Positions 9,374 through 18,811 are shown, numbered from the stretch's first letter. The stretch is 64,000 nucleotides of DNA from Mycobacterium sp. D16Q14 (GCA_002013415.1 MAEX01000003.1:1-64000), one strand, 5' to 3'. Translations and numbers: made by a program. The notes: a model not told the origin generated them from the letters alone.

Positions 9374-10240
9374 GTGACCGAGACCATTACCGCCGCCGCG
9401 CAGGGCTACACCGTCGACGATGATGATGACGATGATCCGATACTCATTGCGCCTGACGGCGTCGCGGTGGATACCTGGCGGGAAAACTATCCGTACGACG
9501 AGCGGATGAGCCGTCAGCAGTACGAGCTTGAGAAGCGGTTGCTGCAGATCGAGCTCCTCAAGCTCCAGAACTGGAGCAAGCGCACCGGCGCCCGGCACGT
9601 CATCCTCTTCGAGGGGCGCGACGCCGCGGGCAAGGGCGGCACCATCAAGCGGTTCATGGAGCACCTCAACCCGCGTGGTGCCCGGGTTGTCGCGCTGGAG
9701 AAGCCGACTGAACGGGAACGCACCCAGTGGTATTTCCAGCGGTATGTTCCGCATCTGCCGGCGGCCGGAGAGATGGTGTGCTTCGACAGGTCCTGGTACA
9801 ACCGCGCCGGCGTCGAACGGGTCATGGGATTCTGCTCTGACGACCAGCATTCCGAATTCATCCACCAGGCACCACTTTTCGAGCAGATGCTGGTCAATGA
9901 TGGCATCAGCCTCACCAAGTTGTGGTTCTCGGTATCGTCCGCCGAGCAGCGCACGCGCTTCGCGATCCGGCAGGTTGACCCGGTGCGGCAGTGGAAGCTC
10001 TCGCCGATGGACTTGGCTTCCCTAGACAAGTGGGACGCCTACACTAAGGCCAAGGAAGAGATGTTCTCGCTGACCGATACCGATCACGCGCCGTGGATCG
10101 TGGTAAAGAGCAACGACAAGAAGCGGGCCCGTGTCAACGCGATGCGGCATGTCCTGGGCAAATTCGACTACGACGACAAGGACACCGACGTCGTCGGCCA
10201 GGCCGATCCGCTAATCCTGGGGCGCGCGCTTACGGACTAA
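9374..10240 (+). CDS. ppk2: Polyphosphate kinase 2 (PPK2)
   Basis: The GTG at 9374 gives a 288-residue protein; the frame is open further upstream but that part overlaps the previous gene. An acidic run of Asp near residues 15-21 precedes the P-loop kinase core. Walker A is GRDAAGKGG (residues about 81-89), followed by LEKPTERERTQWYFQRY and the Walker B-like CFDRSWYNRAGVERVMGF. The sequence EQRTRFAIRQVDPVRQWKLSP is the PPK2 lid. Family enzymes use polyphosphate to phosphorylate nucleoside diphosphates or the reverse; single-domain members like Rv3232c favour GDP. It acts in the cytoplasm in nucleotide and polyphosphate balance. Confidence 0.92.
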   Translation: MTETITAAAQGYTVDDDDDDDPILIAPDGVAVDTWRENYPYDERMSRQQYELEKRLLQIELLKLQNWSKRTGARHVILFEGRDAAGKGGTIKRFMEHLNPRGARVVALEKPTERERTQWYFQRYVPHLPAAGEMVCFDRSWYNRAGVERVMGFCSDDQHSEFIHQAPLFEQMLVNDGISLTKLWFSVSSAEQRTRFAIRQVDPVRQWKLSPMDLASLDKWDAYTKAKEEMFSLTDTDHAPWIVVKSNDKKRARVNAMRHVLGKFDYDDKDTDVVGQADPLILGRALTD

Positions 10241-10250
10241 CCTGGGCGGG

Positions 10251-11087
10251 ATGCGATTCCTGTTCGCGGTCCTGCTGTGGCTGCTCACCACCGCCGCACT
10301 GGCCGTCACGGTGACGGCGGCCTGGACACAGTCCAGGATTGTCGACGAGAACGGCTACGTGGCGTTGACGGGGCCGGCGGCGGCCGATCCGAATGTTCAG
10401 CGCGCGATCGCCGCGGAACTCACCACACAGATCGTGTCGCTGGGTAAGAAGCAGGGTTCGCGCGTCAACGAGACTCAGGTCGCGGAATTGACCGCTGCGT
10501 ACACCAGTGGGCCGCAGTTCCGTGCCGACTTCGCATCGGTGAATCGGATGGCACACCAGTGGTTATTCACGAACTCGAGCTCGGCGCAGCGTGATTCGCA
10601 GGGAAGCTGGCAGATCGACATGGCCCCCATGATCAAGAGCCTGGTGCCGCAAGGTCTTTCCATCAAGGCGCCGGAGACGCTGAAGGTCTCGGTTACCGAG
10701 GACAATCTGGCCGGATTGACGCCGGGACGATTGGTGCCGGTGGCACGCTTCGGCCAGCTTGCGGTCTGGATATCGTTCGGCCTGACCCTTGTTCTCGCGG
10801 GCTTGACTCAGTTGGCGGTGCGCAGCCGCGCCAAGGGTCTTGCCGGGCTGGGTATTTCGGCACTACTCGTAGGCGCGGCCGGGTGGGCTGGGCTGGAGAT
10901 CGGTCGGCGCTATCTGGACCGGCCGTTGAACCGCGTCACCGACAATCTCCGCGATGTGGCCGACGGACTGGTCACGCAGGCGGTGAGCAATGCCCACCAC
11001 TGGCTGAGCCTCACTATGGCCGCCGGAGGACTGGTGATCGTGATCGGAGTGGCCGCGGGGTTGGTGGGCGGCATGCTGCGGCGCTGA
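10251..11087 (+). CDS. Membrane protein of unknown function
   Basis: This 278-residue protein has an N-terminal transmembrane helix (about residues 3-25), a roughly 130-residue soluble region rich in VPQGLSIKAPETLKVSV-like strands, then three helices near residues 170-278, ending LVGGMLRR. The layout resembles mycobacterial integral membrane proteins with a large extracytoplasmic domain. No catalytic motif is evident. It starts ten bases after the PPK2 stop on the same strand and probably shares a transcript. No function is proposed. Confidence 0.75.
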   Translation: MRFLFAVLLWLLTTAALAVTVTAAWTQSRIVDENGYVALTGPAAADPNVQRAIAAELTTQIVSLGKKQGSRVNETQVAELTAAYTSGPQFRADFASVNRMAHQWLFTNSSSAQRDSQGSWQIDMAPMIKSLVPQGLSIKAPETLKVSVTEDNLAGLTPGRLVPVARFGQLAVWISFGLTLVLAGLTQLAVRSRAKGLAGLGISALLVGAAGWAGLEIGRRYLDRPLNRVTDNLRDVADGLVTQAVSNAHHWLSLTMAAGGLVIVIGVAAGLVGGMLRR

Positions 11088-11095
11088 CGTGAACG

Positions 11096-11287
11096 CTAGG
11101 CCGCGTGTGCGTCGCGGATGCGCTGCACGTCGTGCTCGACACATCCGACGCGTTCAGCGGCGTCACTGACGGACAGCCGACGATCCAACAGGATGTCCAG
11201 CTCGGTGGGTGAAAACTCCGGTTCGGTATCCCACGGAGCACGGTCCCACCCGTTTTCGCTCAACCCGATGAACAGGTCGTTTCTCAT
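11096..11287 (-). CDS. Small HTH-like protein, 63 aa
   Basis: The start ATG at 11287 is preceded by GTGAGGTGCACG, a good ribosome binding site, so I prefer it to the longer frame starting at 11401. The 63-residue product begins MRNDLFIGLSENGWDR. Its C-terminal half, DRRLSVSDAAERVGCVEHDVQRIRDAHAA, reads like a small helix-turn-helix. It may be a compact regulator. It is transcribed towards the membrane-protein gene. Confidence 0.6.
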   Translation of the reverse strand: MRNDLFIGLSENGWDRAPWDTEPEFSPTELDILLDRRLSVSDAAERVGCVEHDVQRIRDAHAA

Positions 11288-11735
11288 CGTGCACCTCACG
11301 GCAATCTGGCTCCAACTACCGACTATCCGGAAGCTCATCAATGCGCTCACGTCACGGTCGGTCAATAACTGCGGCCCGCCGGGCGACTTTGCCAAGGCCA
11401 ATAATTCAGCTAACTACCAAGGTACCCGAGCGCACCGATGGCAACAATCCATGACGGTTACGGATCGGTCTCGATTTCGGTAACGGAGCCCGTTGCCGGT
11501 GCGGCCACCCCGCGATATCGCCATGCCCCTGAGCTGGGATATTAAGATTTTGATCAGACACTGCTTGCAGCAGTTAGCACCTGTGAGCTGCGGTTTTGTG
11601 GGGGTTAGTTAATGGCGATTTGCGGGACCGGCAACATGTCGAGCAAACTGCATGTGTGTGACTATGTCGTCACCGTGTGATGGGGTGACCCGGGAACGTG
11701 ATTCGCGAGACTGTTCCCATTCGGAGTGATGTACG
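11288..11735. other. Intergenic region, 448 bases, no supported gene
   Basis: The stretch separates the small HTH-like gene (reverse) from the 3' end of the reductase-like gene (reverse). It contains stop codons in all frames and no convincing coding bias. A 22-codon reading frame at 11612-11680 follows a GGGGG run but has no other support. The sequence from 11530 to 11660 is AT-richer than its surroundings and might hold a promoter. I see no clear hairpin terminator. Confidence 0.5.
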
Positions 11736-12173
11736 TCATGAAAGATGCACTGTCACCATGCTCTCACTGGCCGCCGCCCGGTCAATATCGGATCTGTTGA
11801 AGCTGCCGTCTGGATTACGGCGCACGTTGTGATACTTGGCATCTCGCGGCACCTTGTGCAGCAGCTCGGCCAGCGGCCCGGCGATCTGCGGTCCCGTGGA
11901 AAGCTCGGCGGTGCCATCGAGCCGCTTGCCGCGCACCAACGCGGTGACGGGCCGGCCATCGCGCAGATTCTTGGCCCACGCCCTGTCGGTGAATACGGTC
12001 AACACGTCGCCCTTGCGAACGTAGGTGGCGGCGACGTTGTATTCCTTGCCGCTCTTGCGGCCGGTGAAGGTGAACAACGCGATGTTGCCGCTGAGTACGG
12101 GGTGCAGCGGGCTGCGGAGCAGGCCCTTGACCATCTTGTTAACCCACGGCGGAACGGTGTTGGATTCGCTCAT
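11736..12173 (-). CDS. Deazaflavin (F420)-dependent nitroreductase-family protein
   Basis: From ATG 12173 this is a 145-residue protein beginning MSESNTVPPWVNKMVKGLLRS. A start ten codons upstream is possible but has no better ribosome binding site. The core LFTFTGRKSGKEYNVAATYV, VFTDRAWAKNLRDGRPVTALV and the C-terminal KYHNVRRNPDGS fit the split-barrel DDN/FDOR-B family of mycobacteria. Those enzymes reduce quinones or nitro compounds with F420H2. Which substrate this one uses cannot be told. The neighbouring peptidase gene is on the same strand, 59 bases upstream. Confidence 0.75.
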   Translation of the reverse strand: MSESNTVPPWVNKMVKGLLRSPLHPVLSGNIALFTFTGRKSGKEYNVAATYVRKGDVLTVFTDRAWAKNLRDGRPVTALVRGKRLDGTAELSTGPQIAGPLAELLHKVPRDAKYHNVRRNPDGSFNRSDIDRAAASESMVTVHLS

Positions 12174-12232
12174 ACGGCCATTGTGCGTCGCGGGTGGTGT
12201 CACGGCATCGGGGATTGCCCTGATATTTCGGG

Positions 12233-14269
12233 TCAGGGTGCGAGCTGGCGCCAGAGGAACTCGATGGCCAGCGCCGCCTTGAATGCCGACTGTTCGTTGT
12301 TAGCCGCGCCGCCGTGGCCGCCCTCGATGTTTTCGTAGTACCAGACCGGTTGCCCGGCCTCTTGCAATGCGGCGGTCATCTTGCGCGCGTGCCCCGGGTG
12401 AACGCGGTCATCGCGGGTCGAGGTGGTCACCAGAACCGGTGGATAACGCTTCTCGGGCGAAATATTTTGGTAAGGAGAGTATTTGGAGATGAACTCCCAA
12501 TCATCGGGATTGTCGGGGTCGCCATACTCGGCAACCCAGGAGGCGCCGGCCAGCAGCAAGTGGTAGCGGCGCATATCCAGCAGCGGCACCTGGCACACCA
12601 ACGCGCCGAACAGCTCCGGGTATGCCGTGAGCATCACCCCCATCAGCAGGCCGCCGTTGCTCCCGCCCTGTGCGCCCAGCTGTGCCGCGGTGGTGATGCC
12701 CCGAGCCACCAGATCGCGCGCGACAGCGGCGAAGTCCTCGTACACCAGATGGCGCCCCTCACGCATCGCCTGGGTGTGCCACACCGGGCCGTACTCGCCA
12801 CCCCCGCGGATATTGGCCAGCACGTACGTGCCGCCACGGGACAGCCACAGCTTGCCCAGCACACCGTCGTACCCGGGAGTCCGGGCGACCTCAAAGCCCC
12901 CGTAACCGCCGAGCAGAGTCGGCCCCGCACCATCGGATCCCTTGGGGCGAACCACGAAATACGGAATCGACGTCCCGTCGTCGGACCGTGCGAAGTGTTG
13001 GGCCACCTCAAAGGCTGCGCCGTCGAAGAACGATGGCGCCGACTTGATGGGGGATACCCAGGCCTGAGCGGCGCTCACCTCACCTACTTCACCGCGCAGC
13101 AGTGTCGACGGCTGGGTGAATCCTGATGTGTCGAGGAAAATCTCGTCGCCCAGGTCATCGACCGCGACGATCTGTGTGGTCGTGTTGACCGGCACACCCG
13201 CCAGTGGTTCCGAGTCCCAGGTGCCCGGGGTGAAGACCAGGATCTCGCTGATCACATCGCGCAGGATCGCGACGGTGAGCCGTTCCCGCGTCCACGCGTA
13301 GTGGTGCAGACTCGCGTGCTCATCGGGAACGAACACCGGGGTGACGGCGCGATCGCCGGCGAGGAAGTCCGCATAGCGAGCGGCCAACAGCGTCCCGGCC
13401 GAATGCTCGGTGCCATCCACCTGCCACGGCGACTTGAGCTCGACGAGGAGCCATTCACGGTGCACCGATACCGAGGCATCGGTGGGGACGTCGATGCGCA
13501 GCAGCTCTCCGTCGACGCTTAGCTCGTGTACTTCGGAGTTGAAGAAGTCGGTGGCCCGGCTGACTAGGGTGCGTTCGAAGCCCGGAGTGTCGTCATAGCT
13601 CGCACTCACCATCACGTCTGAGGATTCGCCGCTAAACACCAGCTCCGCTTCGTCTGGGGATTGCCCGCGTTTCCAGCGTTTCACTAGACGGGGATACCCC
13701 GAGTCCGTGAGACTGTCGGGCCCAAAATCTGTCCCCACGAAAACAGTGTCGGCGTCGATCCACCCGATCTGCGTCTTGGCCTCGGGCAGCACGAAACCGT
13801 CCGTCACGAACTGTCTTGTTTCCAGATCGAATTCGCGCACCACTACGGCGTCCGACCCGCCGCGCGACAGACTGACCAGCGCCCGGCGGAACTCGGGCCG
13901 TAGCGCGGTCGCGCCCGCCCAGACCCAGTTTTCTTCCTCGGTGTCCGCCAGCGCGTCAACGTCGATGATGACGTCCCATTGGGGATCTTCCAGACGGTAC
14001 TGATCCAAAGTGGTTCGGCGCCAAAGGCCGCGGGCGTTGTTGGCATCGCGCCAGAAGTTGTAGAGGTATTCGCCCCGCCGGCGCACATAGGGGATCTGTG
14101 CATCCGTATTGAGAATGGCCAGCGCCTCGGCCCGCATATCGTCAAAACGCTCACCGGAAAACTTGCCGGTTGTTATCGAGTTGTGTTCGCGCACCCAGTT
14201 CAGCGGTTCGTCACCGCCAATGTCTTCGAGCCAGAGATGTGGGTCCGGGGAGCGGCGCGCCGACGTCAT
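12233..14269 (-). CDS. Prolyl oligopeptidase family serine peptidase (S9A), Rv0457c-like
   Basis: From the ATG at 14269 the protein has 678 residues, close to S9A prolyl oligopeptidases. An N-terminal seven-bladed propeller follows DPHLWLEDIGG. The C-terminal alpha/beta hydrolase holds GGYGGFEV, the nucleophile motif GGSNGG (Ser about 537), STRDDRVHPGHARKM with the acid Asp, and GGHGG with His about 652, so the triad is intact. The frame is open upstream to 14446, but that extension is basic, low in homology and lacks a ribosome site. The enzyme cleaves short peptides after proline. By position relative to the membrane genes and lpdC it matches Rv0457c. Confidence 0.92.
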   Translation of the reverse strand: MTSARRSPDPHLWLEDIGGDEPLNWVREHNSITTGKFSGERFDDMRAEALAILNTDAQIPYVRRRGEYLYNFWRDANNARGLWRRTTLDQYRLEDPQWDVIIDVDALADTEEENWVWAGATALRPEFRRALVSLSRGGSDAVVVREFDLETRQFVTDGFVLPEAKTQIGWIDADTVFVGTDFGPDSLTDSGYPRLVKRWKRGQSPDEAELVFSGESSDVMVSASYDDTPGFERTLVSRATDFFNSEVHELSVDGELLRIDVPTDASVSVHREWLLVELKSPWQVDGTEHSAGTLLAARYADFLAGDRAVTPVFVPDEHASLHHYAWTRERLTVAILRDVISEILVFTPGTWDSEPLAGVPVNTTTQIVAVDDLGDEIFLDTSGFTQPSTLLRGEVGEVSAAQAWVSPIKSAPSFFDGAAFEVAQHFARSDDGTSIPYFVVRPKGSDGAGPTLLGGYGGFEVARTPGYDGVLGKLWLSRGGTYVLANIRGGGEYGPVWHTQAMREGRHLVYEDFAAVARDLVARGITTAAQLGAQGGSNGGLLMGVMLTAYPELFGALVCQVPLLDMRRYHLLLAGASWVAEYGDPDNPDDWEFISKYSPYQNISPEKRYPPVLVTTSTRDDRVHPGHARKMTAALQEAGQPVWYYENIEGGHGGAANNEQSAFKAALAIEFLWRQLAP

Positions 14270-14347
14270 TTGAGCCAGTGTGCCAGTGATCGCAGTATGG
14301 TCGAAGGTGGCCCGGGGGCGGACAGAACACCGAGCAGGAGTTTTCTC

Positions 14348-14626
14348 GTGATACCACTGCCACGCGCGCAGGTTGTAGCTAGCGCGATGCTGCTGGGGAT
14401 AGCAGTTGGACTTGTCGCTGGAATGTCTAGCGTGTTGATCGTGCACGAACCGGTGCGGCCCGACCTATTCATTGGCGTTGTTGTCGCGGTACCCAGCCTG
14501 ATCGGGTTCTTTATCTTGATCGCGTCCACGCGTAAATGGATGACGGTTCTGGCGGCATTCGTGCTGGCGATTTCTCCCGGGTGGTTCGGGATTCTTGCGG
14601 CGATACAGGTGATTCACAGTGTCTGA
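14348..14626 (+). CDS. Small membrane protein, 92 aa, upstream of lpdC
   Basis: A textbook AGGAG at 14336-14340 sits seven bases before GTG 14348. The product has three hydrophobic helices (MLLGIAVGLVAGM, FIGVVVAVPSLIGFFILIA, WMTVLAAFVLAI) and ends AAIQVIHSV. It occupies the place of Rv0460 in M. tuberculosis. Its stop overlaps the GTG of the next gene, and lpdC follows, so the three genes probably form an operon. No function is known. Confidence 0.8.
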   Translation: MIPLPRAQVVASAMLLGIAVGLVAGMSSVLIVHEPVRPDLFIGVVVAVPSLIGFFILIASTRKWMTVLAAFVLAISPGWFGILAAIQVIHSV

Positions 14627-15380
14627 CAAAAATGCGGAAAACACAGTCGAGAAGACGAGCGCCGAGACCGAGCTCGTAGACGGCACGGAGAGGCCGAGCA
14701 TCGTCGAGGGCGACCTCGCCGATCCGCTGGCCGTGCCGATAGATGGCGGCAGGAGTAGAGACGGTCTGGATACCGCCACCTTCACCGCGTTCTCGGCGTT
14801 CAAGGATGACGAAGACCTGGTAACCACCGGCCGCATCGACACCGATGCGTTGCCGCTCACCGCGGCGTTTGACGTTGGCAGCGATTACACGGGCGCGATG
14901 CCGGTCACGTCGGCCGAATCGATGACGCCCGACCCCTATACCGGCGCGGTTCCGGTGGTGGCCGACGAGCCAGCGAAGCCGGTACGGGTACCCGCGGAGC
15001 GGGAACCGGCCTTCCTGAAGCGCTGGGTGCTGTTGTTGCTGTTGTTGGCGGTGTGGATTCCGGCCGGTGCGGTTGGGCTGCTGCTTTATCAGCACTGGTT
15101 CGAGACCCTGCTGCCGAACGACCGGACGATCGCGGTCACCTACGTGCTGATCTGGGTGTTTATCTGTGTGGTGGTCGCGCTACTGCTGGCCATGGTGGAG
15201 CCGCGCCCGATAGTTGTCGCCCTCGCTTTTGCCGTGTTGACGGCGCCAGCGATCTCGGTGGCGGCCGCCGGAGTCAAATATGGCTATGTGGCGTGCACCG
15301 CACCCTCGGTGCCCGGGGTTCAGTCACTGTGCCCGGAACCGCTGCGCAGTTGGGGTATTCAGTACCGAGACCGGGCTTGA
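14619..15380 (+). CDS. Membrane protein upstream of lpdC, Rv0461-like
   Basis: This 253-residue protein starts at GTG 14619, overlapping the previous stop. The first half is acidic and predicted disordered, with repeated DYTGAMPVTS / DPYTGAVPVVA units near residues 88-115. The second half has three transmembrane helices (about 135-157, 168-190, 195-217) and ends in a Cys-containing segment CTAPSVPGVQSLCPEPL. It corresponds in position to Rv0461. The internal TGA(M/V)PV repeat is unusual. The function is unknown; it is co-directional with lpdC, 38 bases downstream. Confidence 0.8.
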   Translation: MSDKNAENTVEKTSAETELVDGTERPSIVEGDLADPLAVPIDGGRSRDGLDTATFTAFSAFKDDEDLVTTGRIDTDALPLTAAFDVGSDYTGAMPVTSAESMTPDPYTGAVPVVADEPAKPVRVPAEREPAFLKRWVLLLLLLAVWIPAGAVGLLLYQHWFETLLPNDRTIAVTYVLIWVFICVVVALLLAMVEPRPIVVALAFAVLTAPAISVAAAGVKYGYVACTAPSVPGVQSLCPEPLRSWGIQYRDRA

Positions 15381-15418
15381 CGCTCCCCGCTTGACGTCGT
15401 CCTACTAGGGTGGAGTGC

Positions 15419-16816
15419 GTGACTGCACACTATGACGTCGTCGTTCTCGGAGCAGGTCCCGGTGGCTATGTCGCGGCCATTCGCGCAGCCCAGTTGGGCC
15501 TGACTACAGCCATCGTCGAGGAGAAGTATTGGGGCGGGGTTTGCCTCAATGTCGGGTGTATCCCGTCTAAGGCGCTGCTGCGTAACGCGGAGCTGGCCCA
15601 TATCTTTACCAAGGAAGCCAAGACATTCGGCATCAGTGGCGAGGCGACCTTCGATTTCGGTGCCGCGTTCGACCGCAGCCGCAAGGTCGCCGAGGGGCGC
15701 GTGGCCGGTGTGCATTTCTTGATGAAGAAGAACAAGATCACCGAGCACGAGGGCGTGGGTACCTTTAGCGATGCCAACACGCTGGCCGTGAAGAAGGCCG
15801 ACGGCTCGACAGAGACGCTGACCTTCGCCAATGTGATCATCGCCACCGGTAGCAGCGTGCGGCTGGTACCCGGGACCGCGCTGTCGGAGAACGTGGTCAC
15901 CTATGAGAAGCAGATCATGACCCGCGAGCTGCCCGGATCGATCATCATCGCCGGCGCCGGCGCCATCGGTATGGAGTTCGCCTACGTCCTCAAGAACTAC
16001 GGCGTGGATGTCACGATCGTTGAGTTCCTGCCGCGGGCGCTGCCCAACGAGGACGCCGAGGTGTCCAAGGAGATCGAGAAGCAGTACAAGAAGCTGGGCG
16101 TCAAGATCCTTACCGGTACCAAGGTCGAATCGATCACCGATAGCGGATCGCAGGTCACGGTCAAGATCAGCAAGGACGGGCAGGAGAGCGAGCTCGTCGC
16201 CGACAAGGTGTTGCAGGCCATCGGCTTTGCTCCGAACGTCGAGGGGTTCGGCTTGGACAACACGGGTGTCGCGCTCACCGACCGCGGCGCGATCGCCATT
16301 GACGAGCGGATGCGTACTAACGTGCCGCATATCTACGCCGTCGGTGATGTCACTTCCAAGCTGCAGCTGGCCCATGTCGCGGAGGCGCAGGGTGTTGTCG
16401 CCGCCGAAACCATCGCCGGTGCCGAGACTTTGGAGCTGGGCGATTATCGGATGATGCCCCGGGCGACGTTTTGCCAGCCGCAGGTCGCCAGCTTCGGGCT
16501 CACCGAGGAGCAGGCTCGTGCCGAGGGATACGACGTCAAGGTGGCCAAGTTCCCATTCACCGCGAACGGCAAGGCGCACGGGCTCGCGGATCCGACCGGT
16601 TTTGTCAAGCTGATCGCCGACGCCAAGTACGGCGAGTTGATCGGCGGACACCTGATCGGCCCCGATGTTTCCGAGCTTCTGCCCGAGCTGACACTCGCGC
16701 AGAAGTGGGACCTCACGGTCAACGAACTGACACGCAACGTGCACACGCACCCGACGTTGTCCGAGGCGCTACAGGAGGCGTTCCACGGACTCGCGGGGCA
16801 CATGATCAACTTCTGA
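15419..16816 (+). CDS. lpdC: Dihydrolipoyl dehydrogenase (E3)
   Basis: This flavoprotein reoxidises dihydrolipoamide in the pyruvate, branched-chain keto acid and peroxynitrite reductase complexes of mycobacteria. From GTG 15419 it has 465 residues, like LpdC Rv0462 (464). It shows the FAD Rossmann [18 protein letters not shown], the redox disulfide CLNVGC (Cys42, Cys47), the NAD site [28 protein letters not shown] and the His-Glu dyad in [13 protein letters not shown] near the end. A GTG three codons upstream is also in frame, but VTAHYDVVV matches the known N terminus. A GC hairpin follows the stop. Confidence 0.96.
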   Translation: MTAHYDVVVLGAGPGGYVAAIRAAQLGLTTAIVEEKYWGGVCLNVGCIPSKALLRNAELAHIFTKEAKTFGISGEATFDFGAAFDRSRKVAEGRVAGVHFLMKKNKITEHEGVGTFSDANTLAVKKADGSTETLTFANVIIATGSSVRLVPGTALSENVVTYEKQIMTRELPGSIIIAGAGAIGMEFAYVLKNYGVDVTIVEFLPRALPNEDAEVSKEIEKQYKKLGVKILTGTKVESITDSGSQVTVKISKDGQESELVADKVLQAIGFAPNVEGFGLDNTGVALTDRGAIAIDERMRTNVPHIYAVGDVTSKLQLAHVAEAQGVVAAETIAGAETLELGDYRMMPRATFCQPQVASFGLTEEQARAEGYDVKVAKFPFTANGKAHGLADPTGFVKLIADAKYGELIGGHLIGPDVSELLPELTLAQKWDLTVNELTRNVHTHPTLSEALQEAFHGLAGHMINF

Positions 16817-16822
16817 TCTCTC

Positions 16823-16840
16823 GCGGGCCGGGGGGCCCGC
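16823..16840 (+). terminator. GC-rich hairpin after lpdC
   Basis: GCGGGCC (16823-16829) pairs with GGCCCGC (16834-16840) around a four-G loop, seven bases after the lpdC stop. There is no U-tract, as is common for mycobacterial intrinsic terminators. It was read by eye. Confidence 0.5.
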
Positions 16841-16870
16841 CGTAATCTGCTGGGCGGTAAAGGGGGGAAC

Positions 16871-17499
16871 GTGGCGGGAAGTGTGTTTCTGCTCGACATC
16901 GATTCGCGGACGATGTGGCCGGACCTGTATTCCTATCTACATCACGAGAATCTTGAGCAGGGCATGTATCTGGCCGAGCAGGAGATGGACCCCGCGCCCG
17001 AACCCGGGGGCGCGATATCCGCCCGTCACCACCGACGATGGCCGAGATCGTCGCTGAGCTGATATCGCTTGCGCATCTCGGTGCGGCATCGCATTCCGAA
17101 CATCGGGAACTCCTGGCGGACACCAACGGATTGACCAGTAGCTACATCGGTGAGGTGCTGTCCATAGAACAGATCCTCGACGGGACTCGTTGGCGGGAAG
17201 GAATTCTCAGCGCACAGGAGTTCCATGACAAACTCGAAGGTAAGAGTGTGGCCATGTTTGGACCCCGAACGCGTGAGCCGCTGTCGGTGATCCAGATCGT
17301 GGGTTCGAGTTGTGCCGTGCCCTTCGCTGTCGCGCCCGGCGAGCTCCTTGCCGTTGACTCGGACGGCGAGGTCCGTGGGTTGGTGCGCGATGCACAGTCC
17401 GAGTCGAGCGGTGGCTGGTATCCGCCGCACGGCTGCGTCCGCGAGTATTTGTTGAAGGTGTGCGATCACATCTGGGATCAGATCGCTCGTAACCGTTGA
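16871..17499 (+). pseudogene. Hypothetical protein, apparent one-base frameshift
   Basis: A strong AGGGGGG site precedes GTG 16871. The first frame reads VAGSVFLLDIDSRTMWPDLY and YSYLHHENLEQGMYLAEQE, then degenerates after EPGG and stops at 17062. A second frame carries MAEIVAELISLAHLG and continues to a stop at 17499. Adding one base to the G5 run at 17006-17010 would join both into one protein of about 209 residues. The second part has a plausible coding pattern with GVRDAQ-like and HGCVREYLLKVCDHIWDQI segments. I recognise no family. Either the gene is broken, the two halves are separate, or a base was miscalled in the homopolymer. Confidence 0.5.
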
Positions 17500-17530
17500 C
17501 CAGGTATGCGCTCGCGCGTAGCTTCGCGCC

Positions 17531-18031
17531 ATGTCGACCACTGACGAACTGCTGAACAACGCACAGGCTTACGCGGCCAGCTTCGACAAGGGTGCTCTGC
17601 CGTTGCCCCCGGGCCGCAAGGTCGCGATTGTCGCGTGCATGGATGCACGCCTGAATCCGTATGGTCTGCTCGGCCTTCACGAAGGTGACGCGCACGTCAT
17701 TCGCAATGCAGGCGGAGTGATCACTGAGGATGAGATCCGGTCGTTGGCCATCTCGCAGCGGCTGCTGGGCACCGAGGAGATCATTCTCATCCATCACACC
17801 GACTGCGGCATGCTGACCTTCACCGACGATGCCTTCAAGCGTTCGATTCAGGACGAGACGGGGATCAAACCGCCGTGGTCGGCCGAGGCGTTCACCGATC
17901 CGGACGAGGACGTTCGCCAGTCGGTGGCGCGGATCAAGGCCAACCCATTTGTTCCGCGGAAGGGCAGCGTGCGCGGATTCGTCTACGACGTCAAGGACGG
18001 CACGTTGCGTGAGGTCGCCGCCGAGGCCTAG
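17531..18031 (+). CDS. Beta-carbonic anhydrase, Rv1284-like
   Basis: Carbonic anhydrase interconverts CO2 and bicarbonate in the cytoplasm. The 166-residue protein fits the small plant-type beta class. Zinc ligands and the catalytic dyad are visible: ACMDARLNP (Cys36, Asp38, Arg40), then IHHTDCGML with the His and second Cys. IRNAGGVITEDEIRSL is the usual dimer-interface segment. It resembles Rv1284 of M. tuberculosis. The end RGFVYDVKDGTLREV is complete. It overlaps by four bases, tail to tail, with the degraded monooxygenase gene. Confidence 0.93.
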   Translation: MSTTDELLNNAQAYAASFDKGALPLPPGRKVAIVACMDARLNPYGLLGLHEGDAHVIRNAGGVITEDEIRSLAISQRLLGTEEIILIHHTDCGMLTFTDDAFKRSIQDETGIKPPWSAEAFTDPDEDVRQSVARIKANPFVPRKGSVRGFVYDVKDGTLREVAAEA

Positions 18032-18811
18032 CGGGTAAGAAGGGCAGGCGCGCGCTGCGGCGCCGGCCAGGGCAACGCCAAGTGATCGCGCAGTATGGAC
18101 CCGGCGTGTTCGGCGCGGAAAATGCCGCGACGCACTAGGATTGGCGCCACCAGTTCGGTGAATAGTTCGAATTGGCCGGGTAGCCCCGCCGTACTCAGGA
18201 TGAAGCCGTCGGCCGCCCCCTCGGTGAACCACAGCTCGATCTGATCGGCGACCTGCTCGGCGGAGCCGACAAACCTCGTACCGAACGCCTTCAAGGTACG
18301 GTAGAGGAACTCCCGAACCGTCGGATTGCCCATGGTGGCAAGGTGTTTGTATCCGGCGAGCGCGGTTTGGCGGGTCGGTGCTCTCCGGAAATGCCGACGC
18401 CGGCACCGGGCCGTCCAGGTCGGCGCCGATGACGTTGACATCCACCTCGAGGAGCCACCCCGCAGGATCTGCGGGAATGAAGTGTTCGTAGACGGTGCTT
18501 TCCGCGGCACGTGCCTCGGCCTCGGTGGAGCCGACAACGACACCGAGGGAAGGTGTGATCAGGGGCGCGGGGGTTCGTCCGGAGGCATGGGCTTCGTCGT
18601 GGAGCTGTCGATAGAAACTCTTGGCGCGGTCGATGTCGGTCTGCCCGGTAAAGACCACCTCGGCATGTTTGGCGGCGAAGGCCCTTCCGGTGGTGGAAGA
18701 TCCGGCCTGAAAGATCACGGGGTGGCCCTGGCAGGAGGGTGTGACGCCGAGTGGCCCCTTGACCTTGTGAAACTCGCCATCGTGGTTGGCGACGTGAATT
18801 CGAAGACGAGC
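18028..18811 (-). pseudogene. Broken FMN-dependent (luciferase-like) monooxygenase, NtaA/SnaA type
   Basis: Read 5' to 3' on the reverse strand, the remnant begins after an in-frame stop at 18812-18814. It continues HVANHDGEFHKVKGPLGV and PVIFQAGSSTTGRAFAAKHAE, then EVVFTGQTDIDRAKSFYRQL, as in NtaA/SnaA/DmoA flavin monooxygenases. At about 18365-18385 the frame shifts; the second frame supplies ALAGYKHLATMGNPTVREFL, VGSAEQVADQIELWF and ADGFILSTAGLPGQFELF to a stop at 18028. The N-terminal 200 or so residues typical of the family are absent. The gene is therefore both truncated and frameshifted and is unlikely to encode an active enzyme. Confidence 0.7.

Noticed and set aside
11612..11680. 22-codon frame after a GGGGG run
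   Set aside because: Too short, with no homology or coding bias that I can see.
15359..16750. 463-codon reverse frame antisense to lpdC
   Set aside because: It mirrors the high-GC codons of lpdC, has no ribosome site and a His/Leu/Gly/Asp composition typical of antisense frames.
17207..18400. Long reverse reading frame across the carbonic anhydrase and hypothetical gene
   Set aside because: Only its first part (18400-18718) matches monooxygenase sequence. The rest is antisense to real genes and has the Arg/Pro-rich look of a shadow frame.
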